A stretch of 64,000 nt of DNA from Styela clava. Lineage: Eukaryota > Chordata > Ascidiacea > Stolidobranchia > Styelidae. The position numbers and the translations under genes were made by a program. Below the pieces are notes generated by a model. That model searched no databases and had not been told where the DNA came from. It saw only the letters and a list, made by a program, of their open reading frames with translations. Positions 33,325 through 44,387 of this stretch are shown here, in pieces; positions within the stretch are counted from its first letter, which is position 1; the number at the start of each line of letters is the position of its first letter. Where the stretch lies: assembly GCF_964204865.1 (NCBI RefSeq), contig NC_135251.1, forward strand, positions 15,934,001-15,998,000, written 5' to 3'.

Positions 33325-33567
33325 CCTTTTTTTGCGGGAAGGATCTATTTGTAAAAAAGATCCCGCAGTAAAGAATATGTCCTTAGTTCCAACACAGGAC
33401 GTAGTCCGGTTACCACAGCCGGTGGAGCGTCTTTGTTCCGAGAAGATTAGATTGTGTATAGCTGGCGATGGACGTAGCACAATGCACAAATACACTTATA
33501 ATTGTATTAGCTGCTAATTCATTGATTTTTATCATCCGTCATGTCTTTTGTTTGACTGCACACCGTA

Positions 33568-33640
33568 GCCCGGTTAGCTCAGTCGGTAGAGCGTTGGACT
33601 TTTAATCCAACGGTAAAGGGTTCAAGTCCCTTATCGGGCG
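33568..33640 (+). tRNA. tRNA-Lys: tRNA-Lys(TTT), near-consensus copy (A48)
   Basis: One change from consensus: the variable loop is CGGTA. Base 48 normally forms the Levitt pair with base 15, so the effect could be mild or real. Its twin 18375 is unchanged. Confidence 0.85.
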
Positions 33641-33884
33641 CCTCTTTGTTCCGGGAAGGTTCAATTTGTAAAAAAGATCACGCATTAAAGAATATGTCCA
33701 TAGTTCCAACGCAGACCGTAGCCCGGTTACCACAGCCGGTGGAGCGTCTTTGTTCAGAGAAGATTAGATTGTGTATAGCTGGCGATGGACGTAGCACAAT
33801 GCACAAACACACTTATAATTGTATTAGCTGCTAATTCATTGATTTTTATCATCCGTCATGTCTATTGTTTGACTGCACACCGTA

Positions 33885-33957
33885 GCCCGGTTAGCTCAGT
33901 CGGTAGAGCGTTGGACTTTTAATCCAACGGTCAAGGGTTCAAGTCCCTTATCGGGCG
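33885..33957 (+). tRNA. tRNA-Lys: tRNA-Lys(TTT), consensus copy
   Basis: Exact consensus. Last full copy of higher-order unit B. Confidence 0.92.
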
Positions 33958-34187
33958 CCTCTTTGTTCCGGGAAGGTTCAATTTGTAAAAAAGATCACGC
34001 ATTAAATAATACGCAGACCGTAGCCCGGTTACCACAGCCGGTGGAGCGTCTTTGTTCCGGGAAGATTAGATTGTGTATAAGCTGGCGTTGGACATAGCAC
34101 AATGCATAAACACACTTATAATTGTATTAGCTGCTAAATTATTGATTTTTATCATCCGTTATGTCTTTTGTTTTAACGCGGACCGTA

Positions 34188-34260
34188 GCCCGGTTAGCTC
34201 AGTCGGTAGAGCGTTGGACTTTTAATCCAACGGTCAAGGGTTCAAGTCCCTTATCGGGCG
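34188..34260 (+). tRNA. tRNA-Lys: tRNA-Lys(TTT), consensus copy with T7 terminator
   Basis: Exact consensus with CCTTTTTTT directly after it. Good candidate for expression. Confidence 0.94.
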
Positions 34261-35079
34261 CCTTTTTTTGCGGGAAGGATCTATTTGTAAAAAAGATTAC
34301 GCAGTAAAGAATATGTCCTTAGTTCCAACGCAGACGTAGCCCGGTTACCACAGCCGCTGGAGCGTCTTTGTTCCGAGAAGATTAGAATGTGTATAGCTGG
34401 CGATGGACATAGCACAATGCACAAACACACTTATAATTGTATTAACTGCTAAATCATTGACTTTTATCGTCCGTTATATCTTTTGTTTCAATTAATGCAG
34501 ACCGTAGCCCGTTTAGCTCAATCGGTAGAGTGTTGAAATTTTCATCCAACGATCAAGGAGTCAAGTGCGCTATCGGGCGCCTCTTTGTTCCGGAATGGTT
34601 TAATTTTTGAAAAAGATCACGCATTAAAGAATATGTCCTTAGTTCCAACGCAGACCGTAGCCCGATTACCACAGCCGGGGGAGCGTCTTTGTTCCGGGAA
34701 GATTAGATTGTGTATAGCTGGCGTTGGACATAGCAAAATGCACAAACACACTTATAATTGTATTAGCTTCTAAATCGTTGACTTTTATCATCCGTTATGT
34801 CTTTTGATTTAATGCAGATCGTAGCCCGGTTAGCTCAATCGGTAGAGTGTTGAAATTTTTATCCAACGATCAAGGAGTCAAGTGCGCTATCGGGCGCCTC
34901 TTTGTTCCGCAAAGGTTCAATTTGTAAAAATAGATCACGCTGCGAAGATTAACGTTTGATTGTGTATAGCTGGCGTTGGACATAGCACAATGCACAAACA
35001 CACCTATTTATAATTGTATTAGCTGCTAAATCATTCATTTTTATCATCCGTCATGTCTTTTGTTTGGCTGCACACCGTA

Positions 35080-35152
35080 GCCCGGTTAGCTCAGTCGGTA
35101 GAGCGTTGGACTTTTAATCCAACGTTCAAGGGTTCAAGTCCCTTATCGGGCG
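35080..35152 (+). tRNA. tRNA-Lys: tRNA-Lys(TTT), near-consensus copy (T46)
   Basis: Only the variable loop differs (CGTTC). No T4 run adjacent. Twin with the same change: 37609-37681. Confidence 0.87.
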
Positions 35153-35856
35153 CCTCTTTGTTCCGGGAAGGTTCAATTTGTAAAAAAGATCACGCATTAA
35201 AGAATATGTCCTTAGTTCCAAGGCAGACCGTAGCCCGGTTACCACAGCCGGTGGAGCGTCTTTGTTCCGGGAAGATTTGATTGTGTATAGCTGGCGTTGG
35301 ACATAGCAAAATGCACAAACACACTTATAATTGTATTAGCTGCTAAACACTTATAATTGTATTAGCTGCTAAATCGTTGACTTTTATCATCCGTTATGTC
35401 TTTTGATTTAATGCAGACCGTAGCCCGGTTATCTCAATTGGTAGAGTGTTGAAATTTTTATCCAACGATCAAGGAGTCAAGTGCGCTATCGGGCGCCTCT
35501 TTGTTCCGGAAACGTTCAATTTGTAAAAATAGATCACGCTGAGAAGATTAACGTTAGATTGTGTATAGCTGGTGTTGGACATAGCACAATGCACAAACAC
35601 ACTTATAATTGTATTAGCTGCTTAATAAGCAGATTCCGACGATCCGGTATATGTTTCGTTTAACGCGGACCGTAGCCCGGTTAGCTCAGTTGGTAGAGTT
35701 ACCTCAGTCGGTAGAGCGTCTTTGTTCCGGGAAGATTAGATTGTGTATAGCTGGCGTTGGACATACCAAAATGCACAAACACACTTATAATTGTATTAGC
35801 TTCTAAATCGTTGACTTTTATCATCCGTTATGTCTTTTGATTTAATGCAGATCGTA

Positions 35857-35929
35857 GCCCGGTTAGCTCAGTCGGTAGAGCGTTGGACTTTAAATCCAAC
35901 GGTCAAGGGTTCAAGTTCCTGATCGGGCG
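35857..35929 (+). tRNA. tRNA-Lys-like copy with anticodon TTA and T7 terminator
   Basis: Acceptor, D and anticodon stems are perfect consensus, but the loop is CTTTAAA, so bases 34-36 are TTA, which would read the stop codon UAA. The T stem is weaker (AAGGG against TCCTG, one G-U and one mismatch), and seven Ts follow. It could be an ochre-suppressor-type tRNA or simply a pseudogene. The same loop occurs in the tRNA that received the retrotransposon (1492, 11675, 26867). The duplicated counterpart at 38386 has TTT. Confidence 0.65.
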
Positions 35930-36158
35930 CCTTTTTTTGGGGGAAGGTTCAATTTGTAAAAAAGATCACGCATTAAATAATACGCAGACCGTAGCCCGGT
36001 TACCACAGCCGGTGGAGCGTCTTTGTTCCGGGAAGATTAGATTGTGTATAAGCTGGCGTTGGACATAGCACAATGCATAAACACACTTATAATTGTATTA
36101 GCTGCTAAATTATTGATTTTTATCATCCGTTATGTCTTTTGCTTTAATGCGGACCGTG

Positions 36159-36231
36159 GCCCGGTTAGCTCAGTCGGTAGAGCGTTGGACTTTTAATCCA
36201 ACGGTCAAGGGTTCAAGTCCCTTATCGGGCG
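36159..36231 (+). tRNA. tRNA-Lys: tRNA-Lys(TTT), consensus copy
   Basis: Exact consensus; no adjacent T4 run. Confidence 0.92.
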
Positions 36232-36716
36232 CCTCTTTGTTCCGGGAAGGTTCAATTTGTAAAAAAGATCACGCATTAAATAATACGCAAACCGTAGCCC
36301 GGTTACCACAGCCGGTGGAGCGTCTTCGTTCCGGGAAGATTAGATTGTGTATAAGCTGGCGTTGGACATAGCACAATGCATAAACGCACTTATTTATACT
36401 TGTATTAGCTGCTAAATCATTCATTTTTATCATTTGTTATGTCTTTTGTTTTAATGCAGACCGTAGACGGTTAGATCAATCGGTAGAGTGTTGAACTTTT
36501 TATCCAACGATCAAGTAGTCAAGTGCGCTATCGGGCGCCTCTTTGTTCCGGAAAGTTTCAATTTGTAAAAATAGATCACGCTGAGAAGATTAACGTTAGA
36601 TTGTATACAGCTGGTGTTGGACATAGCACAATGGACAAACACACTCGTAATTGTATTAGCTACAAAATTTTTCATTTTTATCATCCGTTATGTCTTTTGT
36701 TTTAACGCGGACCGTA

Positions 36717-36789
36717 GCCCGGTTAGCTCAGTCGGTAGAGCGTTTGACTTTTAATCCAACGGTCAAGGGTTCAAGTCCCTTATCGGGCG
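36717..36789 (+). tRNA. tRNA-Lys(TTT) variant, anticodon-stem mismatch, T7 terminator
   Basis: G29 is T (TTTGA against TCCAA), opening the middle pair of the anticodon stem. The rest is consensus. Counterpart of the perfect 34188 copy. Confidence 0.75.
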
Positions 36790-37608
36790 CCTTTTTTTGC
36801 GGGAAGGATCTATTTGTAAAAAAGATTACGCAGTAAAGAATATGTCCTTAGTTCCAACGCAGACGTAGCCCGGTTACCACAGCCGCTGGAGCGTCTTTGT
36901 TCCGAGAAGATTAGATTGTGTATAGCTGGCGATGGACATAGCACAATGCACAAACACACTTATAATTGTATTAGCTGCTAAATCATTGACTTTTATCATC
37001 CGTTATATCTTTTGTTTCAATTAATGCAGACCGTAGCCCGTTTAGCTCAATCGGTAGAGTGTTGAAATTTTCATCCAACGATCAAGGAGTCAAGTGCGCT
37101 ATCGGGCGCCTCTTTGTTCCGGAATGGTTTAATTTTTAAAAAAGATCACGCATTAAAGAATATGTCCTTAGTTCCAACGCAGACCGTAGCCCGATTACCA
37201 CAGCCGGGGGAGCGTCTTTGTTCCGGGAAGATTAGATTGTGTATAGCTGGCGTTGGACATAGCAAAATGCACAAACACACTTATAATTGTATTAGCTTCT
37301 AAATCGTTGACTTTTATCATCCGTTATGTCTTTTGATTTAATGCAGATCGTAGCCCGGTTAGCTCAATCGGTAGAGTGTTGAAATTTTTATCCAACGATC
37401 AAGGAGTCAAGTGCGCTATCGGGCGCCTCTTTGTTCCGCAAAGGTTCAATTTGTAAAAATAGATCACGCTGCGAAGATTAACGTTTGATTGTGTATAGCT
37501 GGCGTTGGACATAGCACAATGCACAAACACACCTATTTATAATTGTATTAGCTGCTAAATCATTCATTTTTATCATCCGTCATGTCTTTTGTTTGGCTGC
37601 ACACCGTA

Positions 37609-37681
37609 GCCCGGTTAGCTCAGTCGGTAGAGCGTTGGACTTTTAATCCAACGTTCAAGGGTTCAAGTCCCTTATCGGGCG
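37609..37681 (+). tRNA. tRNA-Lys: tRNA-Lys(TTT), near-consensus copy (T46)
   Basis: Variable loop CGTTC, as in 35080. Confidence 0.87.
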
Positions 37682-38385
37682 CCTCTTTGTTCCGGGAAGG
37701 TTCAATTTGTAAAAAAGATCACGCATTAAAGAATATGTCCTTAGTTCCAAGGCAGACCGTAGCCCGGTTACCACAGCCGGTGGAGCGTCTTTGTTCCGGG
37801 AAGATTTGATTGTGTATAGCTGGCGTTGGACATAGCAAAATGCACAAACACACTTATAATTGTATTAGCTGCTAAACACTTATAATTGTATTAGCTGCTA
37901 AATCGTTGACTTTTATCATCCGTTATGTCTTTTGATTTAATGCAGACCGTAGCCCGGTTATCTCAATTGGTAGAGTGTTGAAATTTTTATCCAACGATCA
38001 AGGAGTCAAGTGCGCTATCGGGCGCCTCTTTGTTCCGGAAACGTTCAATTTGTAAAAATAGATCACGCTGAGAAGATTAACGTTAGATTGTGTATAGCTG
38101 GTGTTGGACATAGCACAATGCACAAACACATTTATAATTGTATTAGCTGCTTAATAAGCAGATTCCGACGATCCGGTATATGTTTCGTTTAACGCGGACC
38201 GTAGCCCGGTTAGCTCAGTTGGTAGAGTTACCTCAGTCGGTAGAGCGTCTTTGTTCCGGGAAGATTAGATTGTGTATAGCTGGCGTTGGACATAGCAAAA
38301 TGCACAAACACACTTATAATTGTATTAGCTTCTAAATCGTTGACTTTTATCATCCATTATGTCTTTTGATTTAATGCAGATCGTA

Positions 38386-38458
38386 GCCCGGTTAGCTCAG
38401 TCGGTAGAGCGTTGGACTTTTAATCCAACGGTCAAGGGTTCAAGTCCCTTATCGGGCG
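38386..38458 (+). tRNA. tRNA-Lys: tRNA-Lys(TTT), consensus copy
   Basis: Exact consensus. It sits at the position equivalent to the TTA-anticodon copy 35857, but downstream DNA differs (CTCTTTGTT instead of T7), so the duplication boundary lies within this tRNA. Confidence 0.92.
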
Positions 38459-38706
38459 CCTCTTTGTTCCGGGAAGGTTCAATTTGTAAAAAAGATCACG
38501 CATTAAAGAATATGTCCTTAGTTCCAACGCAGACCGTAGCCCGGTTACCACAGCCGGTGGAGCGTCTTTGTTCCGGGAAGATCAGATTGTGTATAGCTGG
38601 CGTTGGACATAGCAAAATGCACAAACACACTTATAATTATATTAGCTGCTAAATCATTGACTTTTATCATCCGTTATATCTTTTGTTTCAATTAATGCAG
38701 ACCGTA

Positions 38707-38772
38707 GCCCATTCAGCTCAATCGGTAGAGTGTTGAAACCAACGGTCAAGGGTTCAAGTCCCTCATCGGGCG
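38707..38772 (+). pseudogene. tRNA-Lys pseudogene lacking the anticodon loop
   Basis: 66 nt. Where a tRNA has stem, seven-base loop and stem, this copy reads GTTGAAACCAAC, a clean seven-base loss that removes the anticodon. Its 5' half matches the T-arm-dead class, while the T arm (AAGGG, TTCAAGT, CCCTC) is nearly consensus, so it also looks like a recombinant of the two classes. Confidence 0.75.
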
Positions 38773-39993
38773 CCTCTTTGTTCCGGGAAGGTTCAATTTA
38801 AAAAAAGATCAAGCATTAAATAATACGCAGACCGTAGCCCGGTTACCACAGCCGGTGGAGCGTCTTTGTTCCGGGAAGATTAGATTGTGTATAAGCTGGC
38901 GTTGGACATAGCACAATGCATAAACACACTTATTTATACTTGTATTAGCTGCTAAATCATTCATTTTTATCATTTGTTATGTCTTTTGTTTTAATGCAGA
39001 CCGTAGACGGTTAGATCAATCGGTAGAGTGTTGAACTTTTTATCCAACGATCAAGTAGTCAAGTGCGCTATCGAGCGCCTCTTTGTTCCGGAACGGTTCA
39101 ATTTGTAAAAATAAATCACGCTGAGAAGATTCACGTTAGATTGTGTATAACTGGTGTTGGACATTGCACAATGCACAAACACACTTATAATTGTATTAGC
39201 TGCTTAATAAACAGATTCCGACGATCCGGTATGTGTTTCGTTTAACGTGGACCGTAGCCCGGTTAGCTCAGTCGGTAGAGCGTCTTTGTTCCGGGAAGAT
39301 TAGATTGTGTATAGATGGCGTTGGACATATCACAATGCACAAACACACTTATAATTGTTTTAGCTGCTAAATCATTGACTTTTATCATCCGTTATATCTT
39401 TTGTTACAATTAATGCAGACCGTAGCCCGTTTAGCTCAATCGGTAGAGTGTTGAAATTTTCATCCAACGATCGAGGAGTCAAGTGCGCTATCGGGCGCCT
39501 CTTTGTTCCGGAATGATTTAATTTTTGAAAAAGATCACGCATTAAAGAATATGTCCTTAGTTCCAACGCAGACCGTAGCCCGGTTACCACAGCCGGTGGA
39601 GCGTCTTTGTTCCGGGAAGATTAGATTGTGTATAGCTGGCGTTGGACATAGCAAAATGCACAAACACACTTATAATTGTATTAGCTGCTAAATCGTTGAC
39701 TTTTATCATCCGTTATGTCTTTTGATTTAATGCAGACCGTAGCCCGGTTAGCTCAATCGGTAGAGTGTTGAAATTTTTATCCAACGATCAAGGAGTCAAG
39801 TGCGCTATCGGGCGCCTCTTTGTTCCGGAAAGTTTCAATTTGTAAAAATAGATCACGCAGATAAGATTAACGTTAGATTGTATATAGCTGGTGTTGGACA
39901 TAGCACAATGCACAAACACACTTATAATTGTATTAGCTGCAAAATTTTTCATTTTTATCAACCGTTATGTCTTTTGTTTTAACGCGGACCGTA

Positions 39994-40034
39994 GCCCGGT
40001 TAGCTCAGTCGGTAGAGCGTTGGACTTTTAAAGA

Positions 40035-40077
<43 letters not shown>

Positions 40078-40125
40078 GTTGGACCTTTAATCCAACGGTC
40101 AAGGGTTCAAGTCCCTTATCGGGCG
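39994..40125 (+). pseudogene. tRNA-Lys copy interrupted by a poly(A) insertion
   Basis: 5' part 39994-40031 ends at CTTTTAA. After a 45-bp insert, the tRNA restarts at CGTTGGAC (40077) and runs to 40125, with a T7 terminator after it. The repeated stretch has one difference (T33 to C), so the loop in the right-hand copy is CCTTTAA. Confidence 0.82.
40032..40076 (+). mobile_element. Poly(A)-only insertion with 14-bp target duplication
   Basis: The insert is AGAAT followed by 40 As, flanked by CGTTGGACTTTTAA (40018-40031) and CGTTGGACCTTTAA (40077-40090). A bare poly(A) tail between direct repeats of target DNA is the signature of an extremely 5'-truncated LINE-type insertion. Nothing ties it to the L1/Tx1 element here, whose tail is preceded by ATCCGC. 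Local duplication with A-tract growth is the alternative. Confidence 0.65.
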
Positions 40126-41473
40126 CCTTTTTTTGCGGGAAGGATCTATTTGTAAAAAAGATCACGCAGTAAAGAATATGTCCTTAGTTCCAACGCAAAC
40201 GTAGCCCGGTTACCACAGCCGCTGGAGCGTCTTTGTTCCGAGAAGAATAGATTGTATATAGCTGGCGATGGACATATCACAATGCACAAACACATTTATA
40301 ATTGTATTAGCTGCTAAATCATTGATTTTTATCATCAGTCATGTCTTTTGTTTGACTGCACACCGTAGCCCGGTTACCACAGTCGGTGGAGCGTCTTTGT
40401 TCCAGGAAGATTAGATTGTGTATAGCTGGTGTTGGACATAGCAAATTGCACAAAGACACTTATAATTGTATTAGCTGCTAAATCATTGACTTTTATCATC
40501 CGTTATGTCTTTGGTTTTAATTCAGACCGTAGCCCAGTTAGCTCAATCGGTAGAGTGTTGAAGTTTTCATCCAACGATCAAGGAGTCAAGTGCGCTATCG
40601 GGCGCCCCTTTGTTCCGGAATAGTTCAATTTGTAAAAATAGATCACGCTGAGAAGATTAACGTTAGATTGTGTATAGCTGGTGTTGGACATAGCACAATG
40701 CACAATCACACTTATAATTGTATTAGCTGCTTAATAAACAGATTCCGACGATCCGGTATATGTTTCGTTTAACGCGGACCGTGGCCCGGTTAGCTCAGTC
40801 GGAGAGTTACCTCAGTCGGTAGAGCGTCTTTGTTCCGGGAAGATTGGATTGTGTATAGATGGCGTTGGACATAGCAAATTGCACAAACACACTTATAATT
40901 GTATTAGCTGCTAAATCATTGACTTTTATCATCCGTTATGTCTTTGGTTTTAATGCAGACCGTAGCCCAGTTAGCTCAATCGGTAGAGTGTTGAAATTTT
41001 TATCCAACGATCAAGGAGTCAAGTGCGCTATCGGGCGCCTCTTTGTTCCGGAAAGGTTCAATTTGTAAAAATAGATCACGCTGAGAAGATTAACGTTTGA
41101 TTGTGTATATCTGGCGTTGGACATAGCACAATGCACAAACACATCTATTTATAATTGTATTAGCTGCTAAATCATTCATTTTTATCATCTGTTATGTCTT
41201 TTTGTTTTAATGCGGACCGTAGCACGGTTAGCTTAATCGGTAGAGTGTTGAACTTTTTATCCAACGATCAAGGAGTCAAGTGCGCTATCGGGCGCCTCTT
41301 TGTTCCGGAAAGGTTCAATTTGTAAAAATAGGTCACGCTGAGAAGATCAACGTTAGATTGTGTATAGCTGGTGTTGGACATAGCACAATGCACAAACACA
41401 CTTATAATTGTATTAGCTGCAAAATCATTGATTTTTATCATCCGTTATGTCTTTTGCTTTAATGCGGACCGTG

Positions 41474-41546
41474 GCCCGGTTAGCTCAGTCGGTAGAGCGT
41501 TGGACTTTTATTCCAACGGTCAAGGGTTCAAGTCCCTTATCGGGCG
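41474..41546 (+). tRNA. tRNA-Lys: tRNA-Lys(TTT), near-consensus copy (T38)
   Basis: Anticodon loop CTTTTAT; all stems are consensus. No adjacent T4 run. Confidence 0.82.
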
Positions 41547-42194
41547 CCTCTTTGTTCCGGGAAGGTTCAATTTTAAAAAAGATCAAGCATTAAATAATAC
41601 GCAGACCGTAGCCCGGTTACCACAGCCGGTGGAGCGTCTTTGTTCCGGGAAGATTAGATTGTGTATAAGCTGGCGTTGGACATAGCACAATGCATAAACA
41701 CACTTATTTATACTTGTATTAGCTGCTAAATCATTCATTTTTATCATTTGTTATGTCTTTTGTTTTAATGCAGACCATAGACGGTTAGATCAATCGGTAG
41801 AGTGTTGAACTTTTTATCCAACGATCAAGTAGTCAAGTGCGCTATCGGGCGCCTCTTTGTTCCGGAAAGGTTCAATTTGTAAAAATAAATCACGCTGAGA
41901 AGATTCACGTTAGATTGTGTATAACTGGTGTTGGACATTGCACAATGCACAAACACACTTATATTTGTATTAGCTGCTTAATAAACAGATTCCGACGATC
42001 CGGTATGTGTTTCGTTTAACGCGGACCGTAGCCCGGTTAGCTCAGTCGGTAGAGCGTCTTTGTTCCGGGAAGATTGGATTGTGTATAGATGGCGTTGGAC
42101 ATATCACAATGCAGAAACACACTTATATGTGTATTAGCTGCTAAAACATTGATTTTTACCATGTGTTTTATCTTTTGTTTTAATTCAGACCGTA

Positions 42195-42267
42195 GCCCGG
42201 TTAGCTCAGTCTGTAGAGCGTTGGACTTTTAATCCAACGGTCAAGGGTTCAAGTCCCTTATCGGGCG
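42195..42267 (+). tRNA. tRNA-Lys(TTT) variant, G18 to T
   Basis: D loop reads AGTCTGTA, losing one of the two Gs that contact the T loop. Everything else is consensus. Confidence 0.78.
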
Positions 42268-42749
42268 CCTCTTTGTTTTGGGAAGGTTCAATTTGTAAAA
42301 ATGAACACGCATTAAAGAATACTCAGCCGTAGCCCGTTTACCACAGCCGGTGGAGCGTCTTTGTTCCGGGAAGATTAGATTGCGTATAGCTGGCGTTGGA
42401 CATAGCACAATGCACAAACACACTTATAATTGTATTAGCTGCTAAATCATTGATTTTTATCGTCCGTTATGTCTTTTGTTTTAATGCAGATGGTAGCCCG
42501 GTTAGCTCAATCGGTAGAGTGTTAAACTTTTTATCCAACGATCAAGGAGTCAAGTGCGCTATCGGGCGCCTCTTTGTTCCGGAAAGTTTCAATTTGTAAA
42601 AATAGATCACGCTGAGAAGATTAACGTTAGATTGTATACAGCGCTGGTGTTGGACATAGCACAATGCACAAACACACTTATAATTGTATTAGCTGCAAAA
42701 TTTTTCATTTTTATCATCCGTTATGTCTTTTGTTTTAGCGCGGACCGTA

Positions 42750-42822
42750 GCCCGGTTAGCTCAGTCGGTGTAGCGTTGGACTTTTAATCCAACGGTCAAG
42801 GGTTCAAGTCCCTTATCGGGCG
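42750..42822 (+). tRNA. tRNA-Lys(TTT) variant, D-stem mismatch, T7 terminator
   Basis: D arm ends GGTGTAGC instead of GGTAGAGC, so pair 13-22 is lost. Other arms are consensus. Confidence 0.75.
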
Positions 42823-43052
42823 CCTTTTTTTGCGGGAAGGATCTATTTGTAAAAAAGATTACGCAGTAAAGAATATGTCCTTAGTTCCAACGCAGACGTA
42901 GCCCGGTTACCACAGCCGCTGTAGCGTCTTTGTTCCGAGAAGATTAGGTTGTGTATAGCTGGCGATGGACATAGCACAATGCACAAACACACTTATTGCA
43001 AAATTTTTCATTCTTATCATCCGTTATGTCTTTTGTTTTAACGCGTACCGTA

Positions 43053-43125
43053 GCCCGGTTAGCTCAGTCGGTAGAGCGTTGGACTTTTAATCCAACGGTC
43101 AAGGGTTCAAGTCCCTTATCGGGCG
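43053..43125 (+). tRNA. tRNA-Lys: tRNA-Lys(TTT), consensus copy
   Basis: Exact consensus, preceded by GCGTACCGTA. The flank after it is TCTCTTTG (C74 to T), a likely hybrid of two spacer types. Confidence 0.91.
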
Positions 43126-43761
43126 TCTCTTTGTTTCGGGAAGGTTCAATTTGTAAAAAAGATCACGCATTAAATAATACGCAGACCGTAGCCCGGTTAC
43201 CACAGCCGGTGGAGCGTCTTTGTTCCGGGAAGATTAGATTGTGTATAAGCGGGCGTTGGACATAGCACAATGCATAAACACACTTATTTATACTTGTATT
43301 AGCTGCTAAATCATTTGTTATGTCTTTTGTTTTAATGCAGACCGTAGACGGTTAGATCAATCGGTAGAGTGTTGAACTTTTTATCCAACGATCAAGTAGT
43401 CAAGTGCGCTATCGGGCGCCTCTTTGTTCCGGAAAGGTTCAATTTGTAAAAATAAATCACGCTGAGAAGATTCACGTTAGATTGTGTATAACTGGTGTTG
43501 GACATTGCACAATGCACAAACACACTTATAATTGTATTAGCTGCTTAATAAACAGATTCCGACGATCCGGTATGTGTTTCGTTTAACGCGGACCGTAGCC
43601 CGGTTAGCTCAGTCGGTAGAGCGTCTTTGTTCCGGGAAGATTGGATTGTGTATAGATGGCGTTGGACATATCACAATGCAGAAACACACTTATATGTGTA
43701 TTAGCTGCTAAAACATTGATTTTTACCATGTGTTATATCTTTTGTTTCAATTCAGACCGTA

Positions 43762-43834
43762 GCCCGGTTAGCTCAGTCGGTAGAGCGTTGGACTTTTAAT
43801 CCAACGGTCAAGGGTTCAAGTCCCTTATCGGGCG
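43762..43834 (+). tRNA. tRNA-Lys: tRNA-Lys(TTT), consensus copy
   Basis: Exact consensus; upstream flank ATTCAGACCGTA. Confidence 0.92.
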
Positions 43835-44314
43835 CCTCTTTGTTTCGGGAAGGTTCAATTTGTAAAAATTAACACGCATTAAAGAATACGCAGCCGTAGC
43901 CCGGTTACCACAGCCGGTGGAGCGTCTTTATTCCGGGAAGATTAGATTGCGTATAGCTGGCGTTGGACATAGCACAATGCACAAACACACTTATAATTGT
44001 ATTAGCTGCTAAATCATTGATTTTTATCGTCCGTTATGTCTTTTGTTTTAATGCAGACGGTAGCCCGGTTAGCTCAATCGGTAGAGTGTTAAACTTTTTA
44101 TCCAACGATCAAGGAGTCAAGTGCGCTATCGGGCGCCTCTTTGTTCCGGAAAGTTTCAATTTGTAAAAATAGATCACGCTGAGAAGATTAACGTTAGATT
44201 GTATACAGCTGGTGTTGGACATAGCACAATGCACAAACACACTTATAATTGTATTAGCTGCAAAATTTTTCATTTTTATCATCCGTTATGTCTTTTGTTT
44301 TAGCGCGGACCGTA

Positions 44315-44387
44315 GCCCGGTTAGCTCAGTCGGTATAGCGTTGGACTTTTAATCCAACGGTCAAGGGTTCAAGTCCCTTATCGGGCG
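44315..44387 (+). tRNA. tRNA-Lys(TTT) variant, TATAGC D stem, T7 terminator
   Basis: G22 is T, so pair 13-22 (C-T) is lost; otherwise consensus. The same variant recurs at 46064, 48253, 53295 and 58913, so it is a multiplied lineage. Confidence 0.76.

Larger units (their letters stand above)
18825..34017 (+). repeat. 15.19-kb higher-order unit, copy B
   Basis: Second tandem copy of 3635-18824. The retrotransposon reading frame is identical in protein sequence to the one in copy A. Private changes are few: for example CTTCCTTCC in place of CTTTGTTCC just after the tRNA at 20631, and a C48-to-A change in the tRNA at 33568. The match ends just after the tRNA 5' fragment at 34023, where a different unit begins. 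Confidence 0.88.
107..34048 (+). pseudogene. tRNA-Lys 5' fragments with altered D arm (family, 57 copies in this region)
   Basis: About 26 nt each: acceptor 5' strand GCCCGGT, then TACCACAGCCGGTGGAGCG, joined directly to spacer (TCTTTGTTCCGG). Anticodon arm, T arm and acceptor 3' strand are absent, so no tRNA can form. The D arm reads CCAC/GTGG instead of GCTC/GAGC but still pairs. Starts: 107, 3476, 3640, 3957, 4409, 5277, 5594, 5911, 6232, 6548, 6851, 7171, 7741, 8058, 8375, 8941, 9257, 9974, 10291, 14790, 14954, 15271, 15723, 16445, 17012, 17176, 17493, 18211, 18528, 18830, 19147, 19599, 20467, 20784, 21101, 21422, 21738, 22041, 22361, 22932, 23249, 23566, 24133, 24449, 25166, 25483, 29983, 30147, 30464, 30916, 31638, 32205, 32369, 32686, 33404, 33721, 34023. 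Confidence 0.8.
34165..35890 (+). repeat. Duplicated segment, first copy (2,529-bp spacing)
   Basis: Matches 36694-38420 at a constant offset of 2,529, including the T-arm-dead pseudogenes at 34507, 34824 and 35423 and the tRNA at 35080. The match ends inside the tRNAs at 35857 and 38386: the first has anticodon TTA, the second TTT. A 29-bp local duplication (ACTTATAATTGTATTAGCTG repeated) at about 35328-35375 is present in both copies. Confidence 0.8.
36694..38420 (+). repeat. Duplicated segment, second copy (2,529-bp spacing)
   Basis: Partner of 34165-35890, with only scattered substitutions. The 800 bp between the two copies (35891-36693) is not repeated a second time. Confidence 0.8.
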
